NCBI RefSeq assembly: GCF_001039355.2 | Contig: NW_019774881.1 | Location: 393,942-457,941 of the forward strand | DNA length: 64,000 nt | Origin: Lingula anatina | Lineage: Eukaryota; Brachiopoda; Lingulata; Lingulida; Lingulidae | Direction: 5' to 3' | Shown: positions 13,675 through 27,155 of the stretch, piece after piece | Layout: the number at the start of each line of letters is the position of its first letter | Numbering within the stretch: position 1 is the first letter of the stretch | Notes under the pieces: model-generated | What the model saw: the letters and a program-made list of their open reading frames with translations, nothing else | The model's database searches: none | What the model was told of the DNA's origin: nothing | Translations under genes and position numbers: made by a program

Positions 13675-15417
13675 ATAAATTCAAAGTTTAGATGATTAAT
13701 CAAATAGACAAGGAGGATTTTATAATAATAATAATAATAATGATTTATTGAGCACAGAAATACCTTTACATTTAAAGGCACTCTAACTACTATGTATATA
13801 CATATGATAATTATACTGATAGTAAATAAATGAAAAAAAAATAAATATAAGGTTATACAATATACATTATAAAGGGATTGTTATAATATTATTATATCAT
13901 TTATTATACTATAACGTTAGTTGGGAAATGTTAAAGGCATTATTGTACGTACGACCCAAACGGTACACACGACTAGCTGAACCGAGTCTTCAGTCAGAGA
14001 AGCACCTGAACGAATCAGATTCCTTGCTCAAAAAATGCCAAGATTCCTCCAAGATTCCAAAGTAGCAAATCCAAAAAATGTGTTCTTAACGATACAATCC
14101 TTCTCAGTTTTCTAAATTATGACAAGTGAATTCGGATAGAAGATAAAGAAATGGCGACAAAGTCCACTGTTTTCTTAGGGCTAAATGTTAGTTTTTCTTG
14201 GCCCTTTAGCGCTGAATGCAATGAACATCAAAAGAAAATCGGACTCGGAACTGAGATAGTGATCCGCTTAATATCTCCAAAATGTGACGGCTCTGGGTGG
14301 GGTTTCATGCACGAATTTTAAGCCTCTAAGGGATTTGAATTATTTTCTAATTAAAATGCCCTGGGTTCGGGGCCGGTGGGAAAATACTGGGGTTATTCCT
14401 CGGAGCCCTTTCAAAACCGGGCTTCTTACAAGCAGAGTAAGCCTCAGGGAAAAAGCATGAACCCATGCAGAAAGCTCACTTTCATGCGGCTCGTCATTAG
14501 TTTGACATTTAATCTGGCTACAAGGAAAAGTAGAGATCGGCACAAATCAAAACTAAGGCATCACCTTGCATCGTCTCTCGCCCCCTACTTAATTAACCGT
14601 TGAAAAGGGATTTACTAGAGCAACGCTTAATTAAATTCCACCAGCTAGTTTACAATGTGAGCAATGTTAGTGCTTAGGAGAAAAGAGATGACAAATTTTA
14701 TGCCGAATGAAAATGATATTTTCATCTCTCTTGACTTCTGTTTCAACATATTGACAGAGCGGATCATTGGTTCTGTGGAGGAATTAGCATTCGTTTGTGG
14801 TTGATCTGTAATCACAATTGATATCGTAAGAAGAGAAGGATACAAACAGAATCTATTTAAGACGCCTTTTTCACCCGGTCAAATCGGGAATACAACAGAA
14901 GAGAACAGACAGACAGAAAAGAACGGCAAATCCTCGTCTGGCAGGTCTGACTGGCTCGTTTAACGCGTCTTCTTGAATCATCTGAGGTGACATACTCTTA
15001 AACCCAAAACACTGCGTTTACCATAGAGCAGGAGTTGTTTTAAAAGTCAGCAGTCTAAATTAAAGACGGTTTTGTGTCTTTTACACTTAGGTCACGCTTT
15101 CTTGATCTGAGGTAAACGCTTTCATTGTCCTACTCATGTTTTATTGGAAAAGAAATGCCTCAGCGAATGTATTTTTGGTGCTCAGAGAAGAGTGGGCTTT
15201 AAAGGCCTGCGAAATAGTTTGCCGAAAATTAAAACATAATTGGAGACGAAATTGCTCGATGCAGTCGCTAAGCAACGCACAGGCACTAAGCATCTTCATC
15301 AAATATTTTTTTCACGGGGCAACCATATAACGACTAAACTCTTTCTTCGTCAAAAATGTACGAGCCAATTCTGTTTATGTTTCCGCGTGTAATTCACACG
15401 TTTTAATTTCAGTAATC
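13675..15417. repeat. duplicated segment, copy 2 (start of a contig)
   Basis: Second copy of 11930-13673, beginning straight after the gap base. The contig 13675-17870 is itself wholly redundant: its first part repeats the preceding contig and its remainder repeats the following one. Non-coding. Confidence 0.9.
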
Positions 15418-17865
15418 GTGATGTACTGGTATTTCGATTAGTTTTCTGCGCACTTTAAATGAATATTGGCAAAAGTGGTGGCTTATAACGGCTTATACAA
15501 GGCCTCTCTCTCCGCCCAGCCTTTTCAAGTTGGCCTATATGAGAATCGCATTCCAACGACGATATATATTCCTGCACCAAACCAAAACCTTAAAGTGAAA
15601 TCGTTGTCCTCAGTGCGCACTCATACATGGACGCCTCTGTAAGTTTTAATGCATTTAGATTAATAAAGAAGAAGGAACATTCTTAGCTATAGTGTATGGA
15701 ACTGATTATCAAATAGGGAAATAGGTTATGCCTTTTTTCCTCAAGTTAGTTTTATACATAAAATCTGTAGTTATTTAATTGAATTGAAATCGAACATTAC
15801 AATTTTAGCTATTAAAATACAAAGCGTGACAAAAAATACTAAAATCTAGGAATAAAGAAAATTAAGTGCTCGTAAAATCCGATTTCAATGAGCTTTTTTT
15901 CTTAACTCTAAGTGATGTTAATAACTTATTCAAGATAGCTCTGTCTATTTAAGATTGTTTGACCTTCTGCATGCAAAGTGTCCAGGGATTGCAGGTGCTA
16001 TTCTTAATTCAAATTCTCGACTCTTTTAAATTAGAACAACGTTTAATTTTAAAGGGTGTAATTCTTTTTGATAAATGCGGACGATGAACATAATATAATA
16101 TCAATATGTAATTTATACAATACTGAACAAATAACACGCGTGTACTTATGCTTTTGTCTTCAAACGAAAATGCTTTGAAAATATAATTGTTTATTGAAAA
16201 AAATATGTTTCCTCTTTTAATCCTGTGATGGTAAATAATATTATTTTCCATATTTTCTAATCAAGCGGCAGCAACAGTAACATGTTTAGGACAATTTAGC
16301 ATATCTACGTTCCAATGCAATCAACGATCCCGTAGGGTCAGGGTGGTAAATCTAATTAACGTATTTCTAATTATGTAATTATTAATTACACGGCTAGCAA
16401 AGTATCAAAACAAAGCCTGGGACTTAGTCTTAATCGCAGATAACACGGCTTAATAACGCTATCAATTTCATCGGTTAATTCCTGCGAGGGATGGAGCTAA
16501 TTATCTCTCTTTGGGTTGGATTTCACTCCTAATCAGCCGTGCGCGAGTACTGGTTTTAATCACCTTTCTCACAACTAATTGAAACTGATGATCTAAACGA
16601 TAGGTGGTTCACCGCTGCAAGTGAAGCTAAATTTCTGAAAGTGAAATATTCATCCATTCACAGTTATAGCAAAGAGCGGTGTGGATTGCGACCCTCTCAA
16701 AAATCTGTTTTTCTCATTACAAAATTTCCAGGGTTTTTCAATTGATGTAATTGTAAAGAGTTTATGTGGGGCAAGATGGATTTTAAGTATTTCAACATAC
16801 CTTGATCAAGCCGTTAATATATCAAGGATGTGGTATACTCTAATATTAAGGGCTGTGTCACGTTTTATCCGATTTGTGCAAGGTTAAGTTAACATTTTTA
16901 CCAAGTGAAATATTTATATTGAGTCATACTATTTCAATAGGAGAATATTGAAGACATTATTGAAGATCTATCAATACATATTTCTCTCGTAACTCGTGTT
17001 CGCCTCTTGTTTAAAATAATTTCCAATTTGTACACTGACAATTTAAATAAATTTGGCCCACTTTATAACCTCACATATTTTTAGGACTTTTAAACAACTG
17101 TTATAGAAAAAGTTGTTATATAAATCGCAATTGCAAACAATCAAAGCTAAAAGCTTATCTCTTACAAATAGAATATAGAGAGAAATGCTTTCTTATTTTA
17201 AACGTCGCAAGTATTAAGGTTTGTTTATTAAAATTGCTACCTAGCCACACTGAATGAGGCTACCAAATCTCAGCAATAGAATTCATTTTTATAGCTTAGT
17301 ATGAAAAACGCTGGTATTACGGTTATCACACACTCACGGGTATACCCTATCACCATTACTATATATGCTTCTCTTCACTGAGCCTGTGTGTCAAAATGTT
17401 TTGCAAAGCATCTCTACTACCCGTTACTGCTGTCATGCATCTTTCCACAGTCAACGTGACATATTTATGTTCGCTCGCTGTAAAGATGGACGACATAGCG
17501 ACACTCATTTGACAACCCAACAGCTTGGAAAACAAAGTGTAAAGCTTGAGAAAATTCGTTCTTTTCAACATTGAAAGTCGGGTTGCTTTACTAGTTTGTC
17601 TATGTTTCAGGTAAATATTTATATCATCGGATAAGATCGACAGTGGTCATCGAAACTGACATTCAGGGTAAAAATTTGGCGTGTACGAAAATCAGCGAAC
17701 CGTTGACGTGACAAATGGCGTGAGCACGTAATAAAATGCTCCATTGGCATCCTTATCTTCTTGTCGATAAGCTACACCGAGTTTTCACACAAACCAACAG
17801 TCAGGACAGATGTTTATGAAAAAAAGGCATGAAACTACGGTGTAAACAGTTTCTCTACACACCAT
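14731..17865. repeat. second duplicated segment, copy 1
   Basis: About 3.1 kb that recurs at 17872-21006 with the same overall length and scattered substitutions and small indels, for example near 15622, 16021 and 16696. That looks like allelic variation. The segment is non-coding but holds homeodomain-like TAATTA clusters near 16354-16392, plausible regulatory DNA of Pax1/9. Confidence 0.88.
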
Positions 17866-17871
17866 ACTTTN

Positions 17872-20800
17872 TCGACTTCTGTTTCAACATATTGACAGAG
17901 CGGATCATTGGTTCTGTGGAGGAATTAGCATTCGTTTGTGGTTGATCTGTAATCACAATTGATATCGTAAGAAGAGAAGGATACAAACAGAATCTATTTA
18001 AGACGCCTTTTTCACCCGGTCAAATCGGGAATACAACAGAAGAGAACAGACAGACAGAAAAGAACGGCAAATCCTCGTCTGGCAGGTCTGACTGGCTCGT
18101 TTAACGCGTCTTCTTGAATCATCTGAGGTGACATACTCTTAAACCCAAAACACTGCGTTTACCATAGAACAGGAGTTGTTTTAAAAGTCAGCAGTCTAAA
18201 TTAAAGACGGTTTTGTGTCTTTTACACTTAGGTCACGCTTTCTTGATCTGAGGTAAACGCTTTCATTGTCCTACTCATGTTTTATTGGAAAAGAAATGCC
18301 TCAGCGAATGTATTTTTGGTGCTCAGAGAAGAGTGGGCTTTAAAGGCCTGCGAAATAGTTTGCCGAAAATTAAAACATAATTGGAGACGAAATTGCTCGA
18401 TGCAGTCGCTAAGCAACGCACAGGCACTAAGCATCTTCATCAAATATTTTTTTCACGGGGCAACCATATAACGACTAAACTCTTTCTTCGTCAAAAATGT
18501 ACGAGCCAATTCTGTTTATGTTTCCGCGTGTAATTCACACGTTTTAATTTCAGTAATCATGATGTACTGGTATTTCGATTAGTTTTCTGCGCACTTTAAA
18601 TGAATATTGGCAAAAGTGGTGGCTTATAACGGCTTATACAAGGCCTCTCTCTCCGCCCAGCCTTTTCAAGTTGGCCTATATGAGAATCGCATTCCAACGA
18701 CGATATATATTCCTGCACCAAACCAAAACCTTAAAGTGAAATCGTTGTCCTCAGTACGCACTCATACATGAACGCCTCTGTAAGTTTTAATGCATTTAGA
18801 TTAATACAGAAGAAGGAACATTCTTAGCTATAGTGTATGGAACTGATTATCAAATAGGGAAATAGGTTATGCCTTTTTTCCTCAAGTTAGTTTTATACAT
18901 AAAATCTGTAGTTATTTAATCGAATTGAAATCGAACATTACAATTTTAGCTATTAAAATACAAAGCGTGACAAAAAATACTAAAATCTAGGAATAAGGAA
19001 ATTAAGTGCTCGTAAAATTCGATTTCAATGAGCTTCTTTTCCTAACTCTAAGTGATGTTAATAACTTATTCAAGATAGCTCTGTCTATTTAAGATTGTTT
19101 GACCTTCTGCATGCAAAATGTCCAGGTATTGCAGGTGCTATCCTTAATTCAAATTCTCGACTCTTTTAAATTAGAACAATGTTTAATTTTAAAGGGTGTA
19201 ATTTTTTTTTGATAAATGCGGACGATGAACATAATATAATATCAATATGTAATTTATACAATACTGAACAAATAACACGCGTGTACTTATGCTTTTGTCT
19301 TAAAACGAAAATGCTTTGAAAATATAATTGTTTATTGAAAAAAATATGATTCCTCTTTTTTAATCCTGTGATGGTAAATAATATTATTTTCCATATTTTC
19401 TAATCAAGCGGCAGCAACAGTAACACGTTTTGGACAATTTAGTATATCTACGTTCCAATGCAATCAACGATCCCGTAGGGTCAGGGTGGTAAATCTAATT
19501 AACGTATTTCTAATTATGTAATTATTAATTACACGGCTAGCAAAGTATCAAAACAAAGCCTGGGACTTAGTCTTAATCGCAGATAACACGGCTTAATAAC
19601 GCTATCAGTTTCATCGGTTAATTCCTGCGAGGGATGGAGCTAATTATCTCTCTTTGGGTTGGATTTCACTCCTAATCAGCCGTGCGCGAGTACTGGTTTT
19701 AATCACCTTTCTCACAACTAATTGAAACTGATGATCTAAACGATAGGTGGTTCACCGCTGCAAGTGAAGCTAAATTTCTGAAAGTGAAATATTCATCCAT
19801 TCACAGTTATAGCACGGAGCGGTGTGGATTGCGACCCTCTCAAAAATCTGGTTTTCTCATTACAAAATTTCCAGGGTTTTTCAATTGATGTAATTGTAAA
19901 GAGTTTATGTGGGGCAAGATGGATTTTAAGTATTTCAACATACCTTGATCAAGCCGTTAATATATCAAGGATGTGGTATACTCTAATATTAAGGGCTGTG
20001 TCACGTTTTATCCGATTTGTGCAAGGTTAAGTTAATATTTTTACCAAGTGAAATATTTATATTGAGTCATACTATTTCAATAGGAGAATATTGAAGACAT
20101 TATTGAAGATCTATCAATACATATTTCTCTCGTAACTCGTGTTCGCCTCTTGTTTAAAATAATTTCCAATTTGTACACTGACAATTTAAATAAATTTGGC
20201 CCACTTTATAACCTCACATATTTTTAGGACTTTTGAACAACTGTTATAGAAAAAGTTGTTATATAAATCGCAATTGCAAACAATCAAAGCTAAAAGCTTA
20301 TCTCTTACAAATAGAATATAGAGAGAAATGCTTTCTAATTTTAAACGTCGCAAGTATTAAGGTTTGTTTTTTAAAATTGCTACCTAGCCACACTGAATGA
20401 GGCTACCAAATCTCAGCAATAGAATTCATTTTTATAGCTTAGTATGAAAAACGCTGGTATTACGGTTATCACACACTCACGAGTACACCCTATCACCATT
20501 ACTATATGCTTCTCTTCACTGAGCCTGTGTGTCAAAATGTTTTGCAAAGCATCTCTACTACCCGTTACTGCTGTCATGCATCTTTCCACAGTCAACGTGA
20601 CATATTTATGTTCGCTCGCTGTAAAGATGGACGACATAGCGACACTCATTTGACAACCCAACAGCTTGGAAAACAAAGTGTAAAGCTTGAGAAAATTCGT
20701 TCTTTTCAACATTGAAAGTCGGGTTGCTTTACTAGTTTGTCTATGTTTCAGGTAAATATTTATATCATCGGATAAGATCGACAGTGGTCATCGAAACTGA

Positions 20801-21006
20801 CATTCAGGGTAAAAATTTGGCGTGTACGAAAATCAGCGAACCGTTGACGTGACAAATGGCGTGAGCACGTAATAAAATGCTCCATTGGCATCCTTATCTT
20901 CTTGTCGATAAGCTACACCGAGTTTTCACACAAACCAACAGTCAGGACAGATGTTTATGAAAAAAAGGCATGAAACTACGGTGTAAACAGTTTCTCTACA
21001 CACCAT
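17872..21006. repeat. second duplicated segment, copy 2
   Basis: Copy of 14731-17865, starting straight after the single n at 17871. Its first part also matches 12987-13673, so this sequence is present three times at two contig joins. Non-coding. Confidence 0.88.
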
Positions 21007-24000
21007 CTTGTCAACATTTAGTCAACAATATTTTGAAAATCTGTAAAATCCTTAGGGAAAAATTCGGCCGCATATCAAGTTCGCAACCAGAACTTGTGCT
21101 TTCTTTTAGAATCAGGCCAACTTTTTTCAACCATGGGCCTGAATTAATGAGTTTTATATTAAAACTGATAACTCGTTTGGTTGGCCATATGTGAGTCGGT
21201 TTTAACATCTTAGCTTGTTTGTTTGTATAAATTATAGGATTTAAGATTTAACTAAATAACACCTTATTGTGTTATCATTCGCGGCAAGAGGCCTTTGATG
21301 AATGGTGCATTATTATTTTACAATACAAATCCAATACTAAATATTATCAATTTTCGTATGCTTATTATTTTAAGTGTCAAAATCTTACTCTATCAAAAAT
21401 ATAATTTTTAACAAAAAGACTGCACACATTTATATATATGATTAAACTAGACTATCTGACCAAGGAATGCGACTGTTAATTACTTTCCCTGCTCTTTTTT
21501 CAATTTTTAAAATCTTTTTTCTTTTGCATAATATTTTCGTTTTCATCTCTTTTCGCGCAGAACATTTCACGCACCTGCAGCATATTAGTAAGATATATAC
21601 ACAGCAGTGCAGAAATTATAAGGGGGGTTTTCTCATCCGGAAAATGACAGCCAAATCCATCAAAGTATATTCACTTAGTCTGCGTGCCTAACGTGATCAC
21701 AGTTCAATTCATCTGATAAATCGAAGCCATCCGGGCAGCCCCGTAGTGGAAAGGGATGCCCTCCGTCAGACAGAACCGATCAATCTTGAAGAAACGCCGT
21801 CAAGCAGGTAGAAAACATAGCAGGAGAAGCCTTGTAAATTTTTACAAGTCTGCGGAATAACACCGTATACCGCCTGCACTGGACAGACGGGGCTGGGATA
21901 TCAGTTCCAAAAGTCCCTTGTGAGTGTGTTTAAGAAGGGGCCATGAAATGGTCGGGGGAAAGGTTATGCTCGACACGAAACGCTCATGCTGTTGCATTGA
22001 GATTGTGAACAAATATTGCCTATTTTTCGTGTGTAAACGATATAGTTTATTTTCAAAATAATTCCCCTGGAGAACATCCAATATCTCCAACATTTCTGAG
22101 ATTAAAAAATAAAGCATCACTGAATGCTTTCTAATGTTTCGACAATTTTTTTTTTTATCGTGAAACATGAAGAAATATTCAGCAATTTCAGTCTTGGACT
22201 TTGTTTACCCTGCAACCTGCGGCCGCATAATGATACTGCATTATTTCAAGACCGTTTCCCTACTGTTAACTTCGTGTTCGGTTCTCGTAGATATTTTGCA
22301 TATTTAGCATTGTAGAAGGGTCTTGGCATATCCTCATTCCTACTAATGTGACGGTTTTGATTTTTAAGATAGACCAAGTTCTTGTGAATAGATATCTAAG
22401 CTGTTCGTTTACCATGATCAATTGTCCTCTAGAATCTTTTCGAGTTTTTCAAGAAATATATCTTGCTAAAAATACAAATACATAAATATGCCCTATACAT
22501 TTTAAGCGTCAGCGTTGAACTGTGAAAGTGAGTGGCCACAAGGTTTATATATCAAGTAAATGAAAACGGAACATCATATCAATAAATTGCCAGGTTACGT
22601 TTACCAGAGCAAAAGAGAAAATCACTGACATAGAATTATTCAGAGCTCGACTTTGTTTCTTACCATTTGTCTGCCAGCAACTCACGAGACCGTGCCCTCC
22701 ATTTTTTCCCGATCAGTCATCTCACACATCAACACAACCAGTGTAACGTATGCCTCGGTCTTAAGTCGCTACCAGTTTGTTTTTACCAAAACATGGGTTC
22801 TTTAATTTTTCTACACCATCTGGTTGCCATCGTTGGGCGGTCGAAATCGCTCGTTCAAATAAAATATACGCGCTCAAATAAAGATGAGGCGTTCTCCTTA
22901 CCCCTTAACAATGAGGCACTGACGTTTCTTTTGGTTGTAGACCTATCAGCGCGATTTTACGGGCATTTTTATGCTTACATTCCGAGTGAGTTGCATTTGA
23001 GTGGTGTTTAACTATTTACTCTATTAACTCGTAAGAACGGCGGCCAAGCAATCACCAAGTGATATAAAAATAAGTAGCCGTAAAGAAATCGTGCCAAGCG
23101 AAACCTCACGGAACGCTTACGATGGCGGTGAGTCGGGGTACCTATAAACTACCACTAAGTGAACCCTGCTTACCCATAAGACGCGGCTGAAGACACAAGG
23201 CCAGGATGGTGCCGTAAGAGGTGGAGTCTGACAGGGGATGGCCGTCTTACTGAAGTTATCCCCCTCGGCGCAATGAGGCTGGAAACTCGTGTGGAAGATC
23301 ACAAATCTATCGCCTGCCCCCTCTCGTCCGTTGTCAGTATATACACGGCTCACATTAGGAGGAACGACGTGAAAACACTGCAGTCGACTGGGAGAGCGGA
23401 TTGCAAGTCAAAAGCTCATATCCCTTGACTACAACGTGTCCCGTGATATCGCTGTCAAAGTTAATTTGATGTGATTGCGCTCCTAACCGCTCTGAGAGGC
23501 TTTAGTTCGCGTCTTCCATACCTCTTCCCAGCTAATTGCTTTTCCAACCTGCTGATTGGACGGCTTGACGCTAATTGTCAATCATCTTAAAGAGGCAAAG
23601 CAGATCGGTAATATTTCCTCTTCTCTGGCGAATTTGAACCATTTCTACTGCCTTTCTCGATCTCTGGGTCTAGATTTGGGCAAACTTTAATTCTGAGATT
23701 GTAAATCTATGCAGAAAATCTCATTTTAAAAGACTTGAACAACTGTGCAAAGGGTCGTTTTCTGACACACAAGTACAAATTGCGCTTTCTGCAGCATGCG
23801 ACGTGAAACAAATATTTATTGTTTTTCCAAACCTCCACTTAGCTTCAGTTACTAAAGCGCGATACTCTTACCGTGAAAAAATTGCCCAGTTTTCTCCAAA
23901 ATCCCCTCAACGAAACATTATGGGTCGGTTTCACTTACCACCGTTTACTTGCGGTGTAAACACGGTCGGAAAGTACAAAGACATGGCCAATTAAACAACT

Positions 24001-24220
24001 GGGGAACACATGTAAACAAGCACGTTAATTGATACGGAAAGGCTTGGGATTCGCTATAAATCCCAGAAATGCGGGAGGAGCCAAGAATGATCTCAAGTCG
24101 TCTTTCTGATGATCTCTAGTCGTCTTTCTAATGAGGCAAAATGCTACGTTTCTATCTGACGTTCTGGACGTTCCTATTGTACCCCTCATTATACAGATTC
24201 CTTTCTCCTAAATCACATTG

Positions 24221-24251
<31 letters not shown>

Positions 24252-26688
24252 GGGGGGGGGGTATATTTTTCGAGATATAAACTTTTTTAAGCATATGAAA
24301 CAGAGTACAACAGGGGACTTTTTCCTGTCCGTGGTATCACTGAAAACAATACAGATTTTTTTCTTACCTCTATGTATATTTAGAATTATAATATAATATT
24401 ATGGCAAAGCGATTTGCTTATTTCTATCAAAATATTCTCATTTGTATTAGAGTCGCTTGGAGACCAATATTGACACATAAATACAGCATCCTATATAGAA
24501 ATGATAATAAACCTAATTTTCGGCATTTGTGTTTTTATGGCGTTATACATAAAAAGGCAACAAAATCTACTTAATATTAAAATACTCCAGTTTCCATATA
24601 CTTTGATCACAGTCAAATGTCCTTTGCTTCGTAAAAATCATATGGATTATGGATAAAACCTTAAAAGACTTTTTTCAGGACAACATGTAATGTGATACAT
24701 GGGTGAATCCAAAGCATTTTATGTACGCCTGGTTAATTTCAAATTGTTCACCATCCTTTCCTCCACAGACAGCAGTATACCGTCTACCACGCAGTCAGAA
24801 GACACAGGAAAAGAAGTTTAAATAAAGATCCTCGATTTGAGATAGGTACATAAATGTTTTTGCATCATATGCCCAGGTGATAATAAATTGTATAAACATG
24901 ATAATAATTTTATAAGCCCATTTTGATTTTTGATATTTCAAATATTGAGAAGATAGACTCAAGAGGGAGTATTTATAAGAATCTATCACAATTTTAATGT
25001 GCTTCTGACAATGATATAAGATGTGTAGTTCAGCTAAGTCTACCAGTAATGAGTTAATGATGCTTTTTTATGCCAAATAATTATATTATTAATCTTCGAA
25101 ATAAAAATGTTTTAATATTTGACCTCGTACAAAAGCACATCGACTGATAAGTGGAAGTTTGATACTCTATTTGAATAACTTCTTTCTTACAAATAGAATC
25201 TTGGAATTTTAGTTCTTGTCATATTTTTTACTCAAAACGCTTTAGAAGTTATTCCCTTCTACTCAAACAGAATAAAATGTTCTGAGCCTGGCAAAGCATT
25301 CTCTTATATAACCTGAAAGTTTACAGGCTGATGAAATCGTTTTGAAATGTAGAGAAAATTATCTTTATAAATTTTTGATGATTTGTAATCACACTGATGC
25401 GAGGGGTATAATAATACCCAGGACTTTTTATCATTTGTAATGGCAATTATCCTGAGACCGTTATTAAAAATTAACCAAAGATTCTGTATTCTTGATATGT
25501 TTACAATCAATAAACGCACAAAAAAAAATCCGTAATACTGTTTTCCGAAAAGAAATCTGTATGCTTGCCTTCTCATGAAAAGCTACTTCTGTTAAATAAA
25601 TGCAAATAAATACCCGTTTTAAGGAGTACTTCATTTTCCTTAAATTTTCATACATATATTTTAGTTGTCAAATTTTAAAACTTGACAGATGTTGACAGTA
25701 AAAATTTATTGAAAAACATATTTTCAAACTGAAAAATAACACTACTCAACTTGTGCAGTTTTCTAAACTTGCGACAAAAAATTTTAAAGGCGCGTTTAGA
25801 TGTACAGCAAAGGCGAATTTAATGAAAAACCAATATTGTCACAATCAAGTTGACAATACATTGCATTTTATTAACAAGTAATTAATATGGATTGTACACC
25901 TATACCAGCATTTCATATATAGTATAATATACAATGCCCTTGCCATGCATCAATTTCAGAAGGCCAATATACTGCTGAAGACCGTACATGTACGTTAAAT
26001 GCTGAGTTTGACTACACAAGCTCGGCTTCACAGCATGCTCGGTAAACGGGAGTTAAAACAGTTTATTTCAGGCGCGCTGGAACACCGCCGTTGCCCTTAT
26101 GTAATGACACGTAGTAGAGAGAGCGACAAGGTTTGTTCATCTTTCCTTCATGGTAGAGTTTAATGCCAACTGAAAAAGTATCAAGTGACAAGAAATTGTT
26201 TTGAATACAAATTTCATATGCTCGGTCTTGGAGAAGAAAATGTAGGGTAAACATGAAATACATGGTACGGACGGATATTTAAGTTACTTTTTGAATTTTA
26301 ATTTTGACAGTAGTTTATAAAAGGGTTAGCACCTAAAGATCGAGTTAGCTAAACTTACAAAAAAAAAAAAAAAAAAGCTGTAAAACACTCCAGTAAATTC
26401 TAAGATCACCTATAAGCGCGACAACAGTGTCACTATAAAAGACGCGTCCTTTTCCTATCAACCTTACATATCTGACAGCGTTTAAAAAAACATTTTAAAA
26501 CATCCAATAAAATCACCTTATAAACCGATGTATGGAGTCCCTATCGTTTTTTTTTTAATCTGAGCTCATAAATTAGCTTCAGGTAAACGTTATTACAAAC
26601 TAATAAATTGAATAATGAGTTCAAACACGAACACTAGCAAATAACAACGTCCCCATAGTTATACTGAATAACTACAGCAATCCGAATT
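21007..26688. other. non-coding, gene-poor
   Basis: No supported gene. Short frames lack domains and splice context. There is a T-run followed by a G-run near 24230-24260 and several A or T homopolymers. If the candidate exon at 27074-27155 belongs to Pax1/9, this is intron. Confidence 0.5.
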
Positions 26689-26867
26689 CAGGGGCGGATT
26701 TAGGCCGTCTTCTGGGTCTTCCGGAAGACGGTCAGAATTTCAAGTCTTTTCAAGATTTTATATAGACGGGTATCTAACTTTTTCTGTCGGAAGACGGTCA
26801 ATAATGAGGATGGATCAACAAAGATAATTTGGAAGACTGTCAGAAAATATCTCTGGATCCGCCCCTG
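26689..26867. mobile_element. MITE-like element with inverted ends and 5-bp target duplication
   Basis: The 179-bp segment begins CAGGGGCGGATTTA and ends with the near inverse TGGATCCGCCCCTG. It is flanked by GAATT on both sides (26684-26688 and 26868-26872). Inside, the word GGAAGAC with neighbouring GTCAG occurs several times in sub-terminal position. It has no coding capacity, so it would depend on a transposase elsewhere. Ends of the CAGGGGCGG type occur in several DNA-transposon superfamilies; I do not assign one because the duplication looks 5 bp long. Confidence 0.75.
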
Positions 26868-27073
26868 GAATTAATCCAGATCATCATTCCTCCTCTCCTC
26901 CTACCCTCCCACGTCTACAGGGGATCCGTACGCATGGATAGAGAGTGAGAATATAGATTTATTAAGACCGTAATCACCTTTACTATATATCAACGCAGCC
27001 AAACCCCGATGCTGCAAATTGAAACTACAAATAAATTGATAGCGCAGACTGCAAAATTTATCGTAAATCTTAC

Positions 27074-27155
27074 TTGAGGTAAGTATCTCTTGCTTTACGG
27101 TCGTTGGCATCGTGATGCTGCCACAGGTGACAAAATTCCGATTATTTTCCGCCAT
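27074..27155 (-). CDS. candidate first coding exon of a minus-strand gene, possibly Pax1/9
   Basis: An ATG in the favourable context CAAGATGGCGG opens a 27-codon frame that ends at a consensus donor (CAA|GTAAGAT) in phase 1. The next strong minus-strand acceptor with recognisable coding sequence is the Pax1/9 exon at 9721, also phase 1, so the two could splice. The AAGATGGCGG context resembles start regions of broadly expressed genes. The encoded peptide shows no domain. About 17 kb separates the two exons, part of it duplicated assembly. Alternatives are an exon of an unseen gene or a chance ORF. Confidence 0.35.

Noticed and set aside
12596-14603. Repeated ORF pairs on both strands (for example 12596-12799 and 14340-14543)
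   Set aside because: They recur only because the non-coding segment is duplicated at contig joins; no domain.
13392-18471. Three copies of a 64-residue ORF starting MFYWKRNASANV
   Set aside because: Triplicated by contig overlap, not a gene family; no splice or domain support.
22667-23011. 114-residue plus-strand ORF
   Set aside because: No recognisable domain or conserved motif and no splice context; chance frame in a long non-coding stretch.
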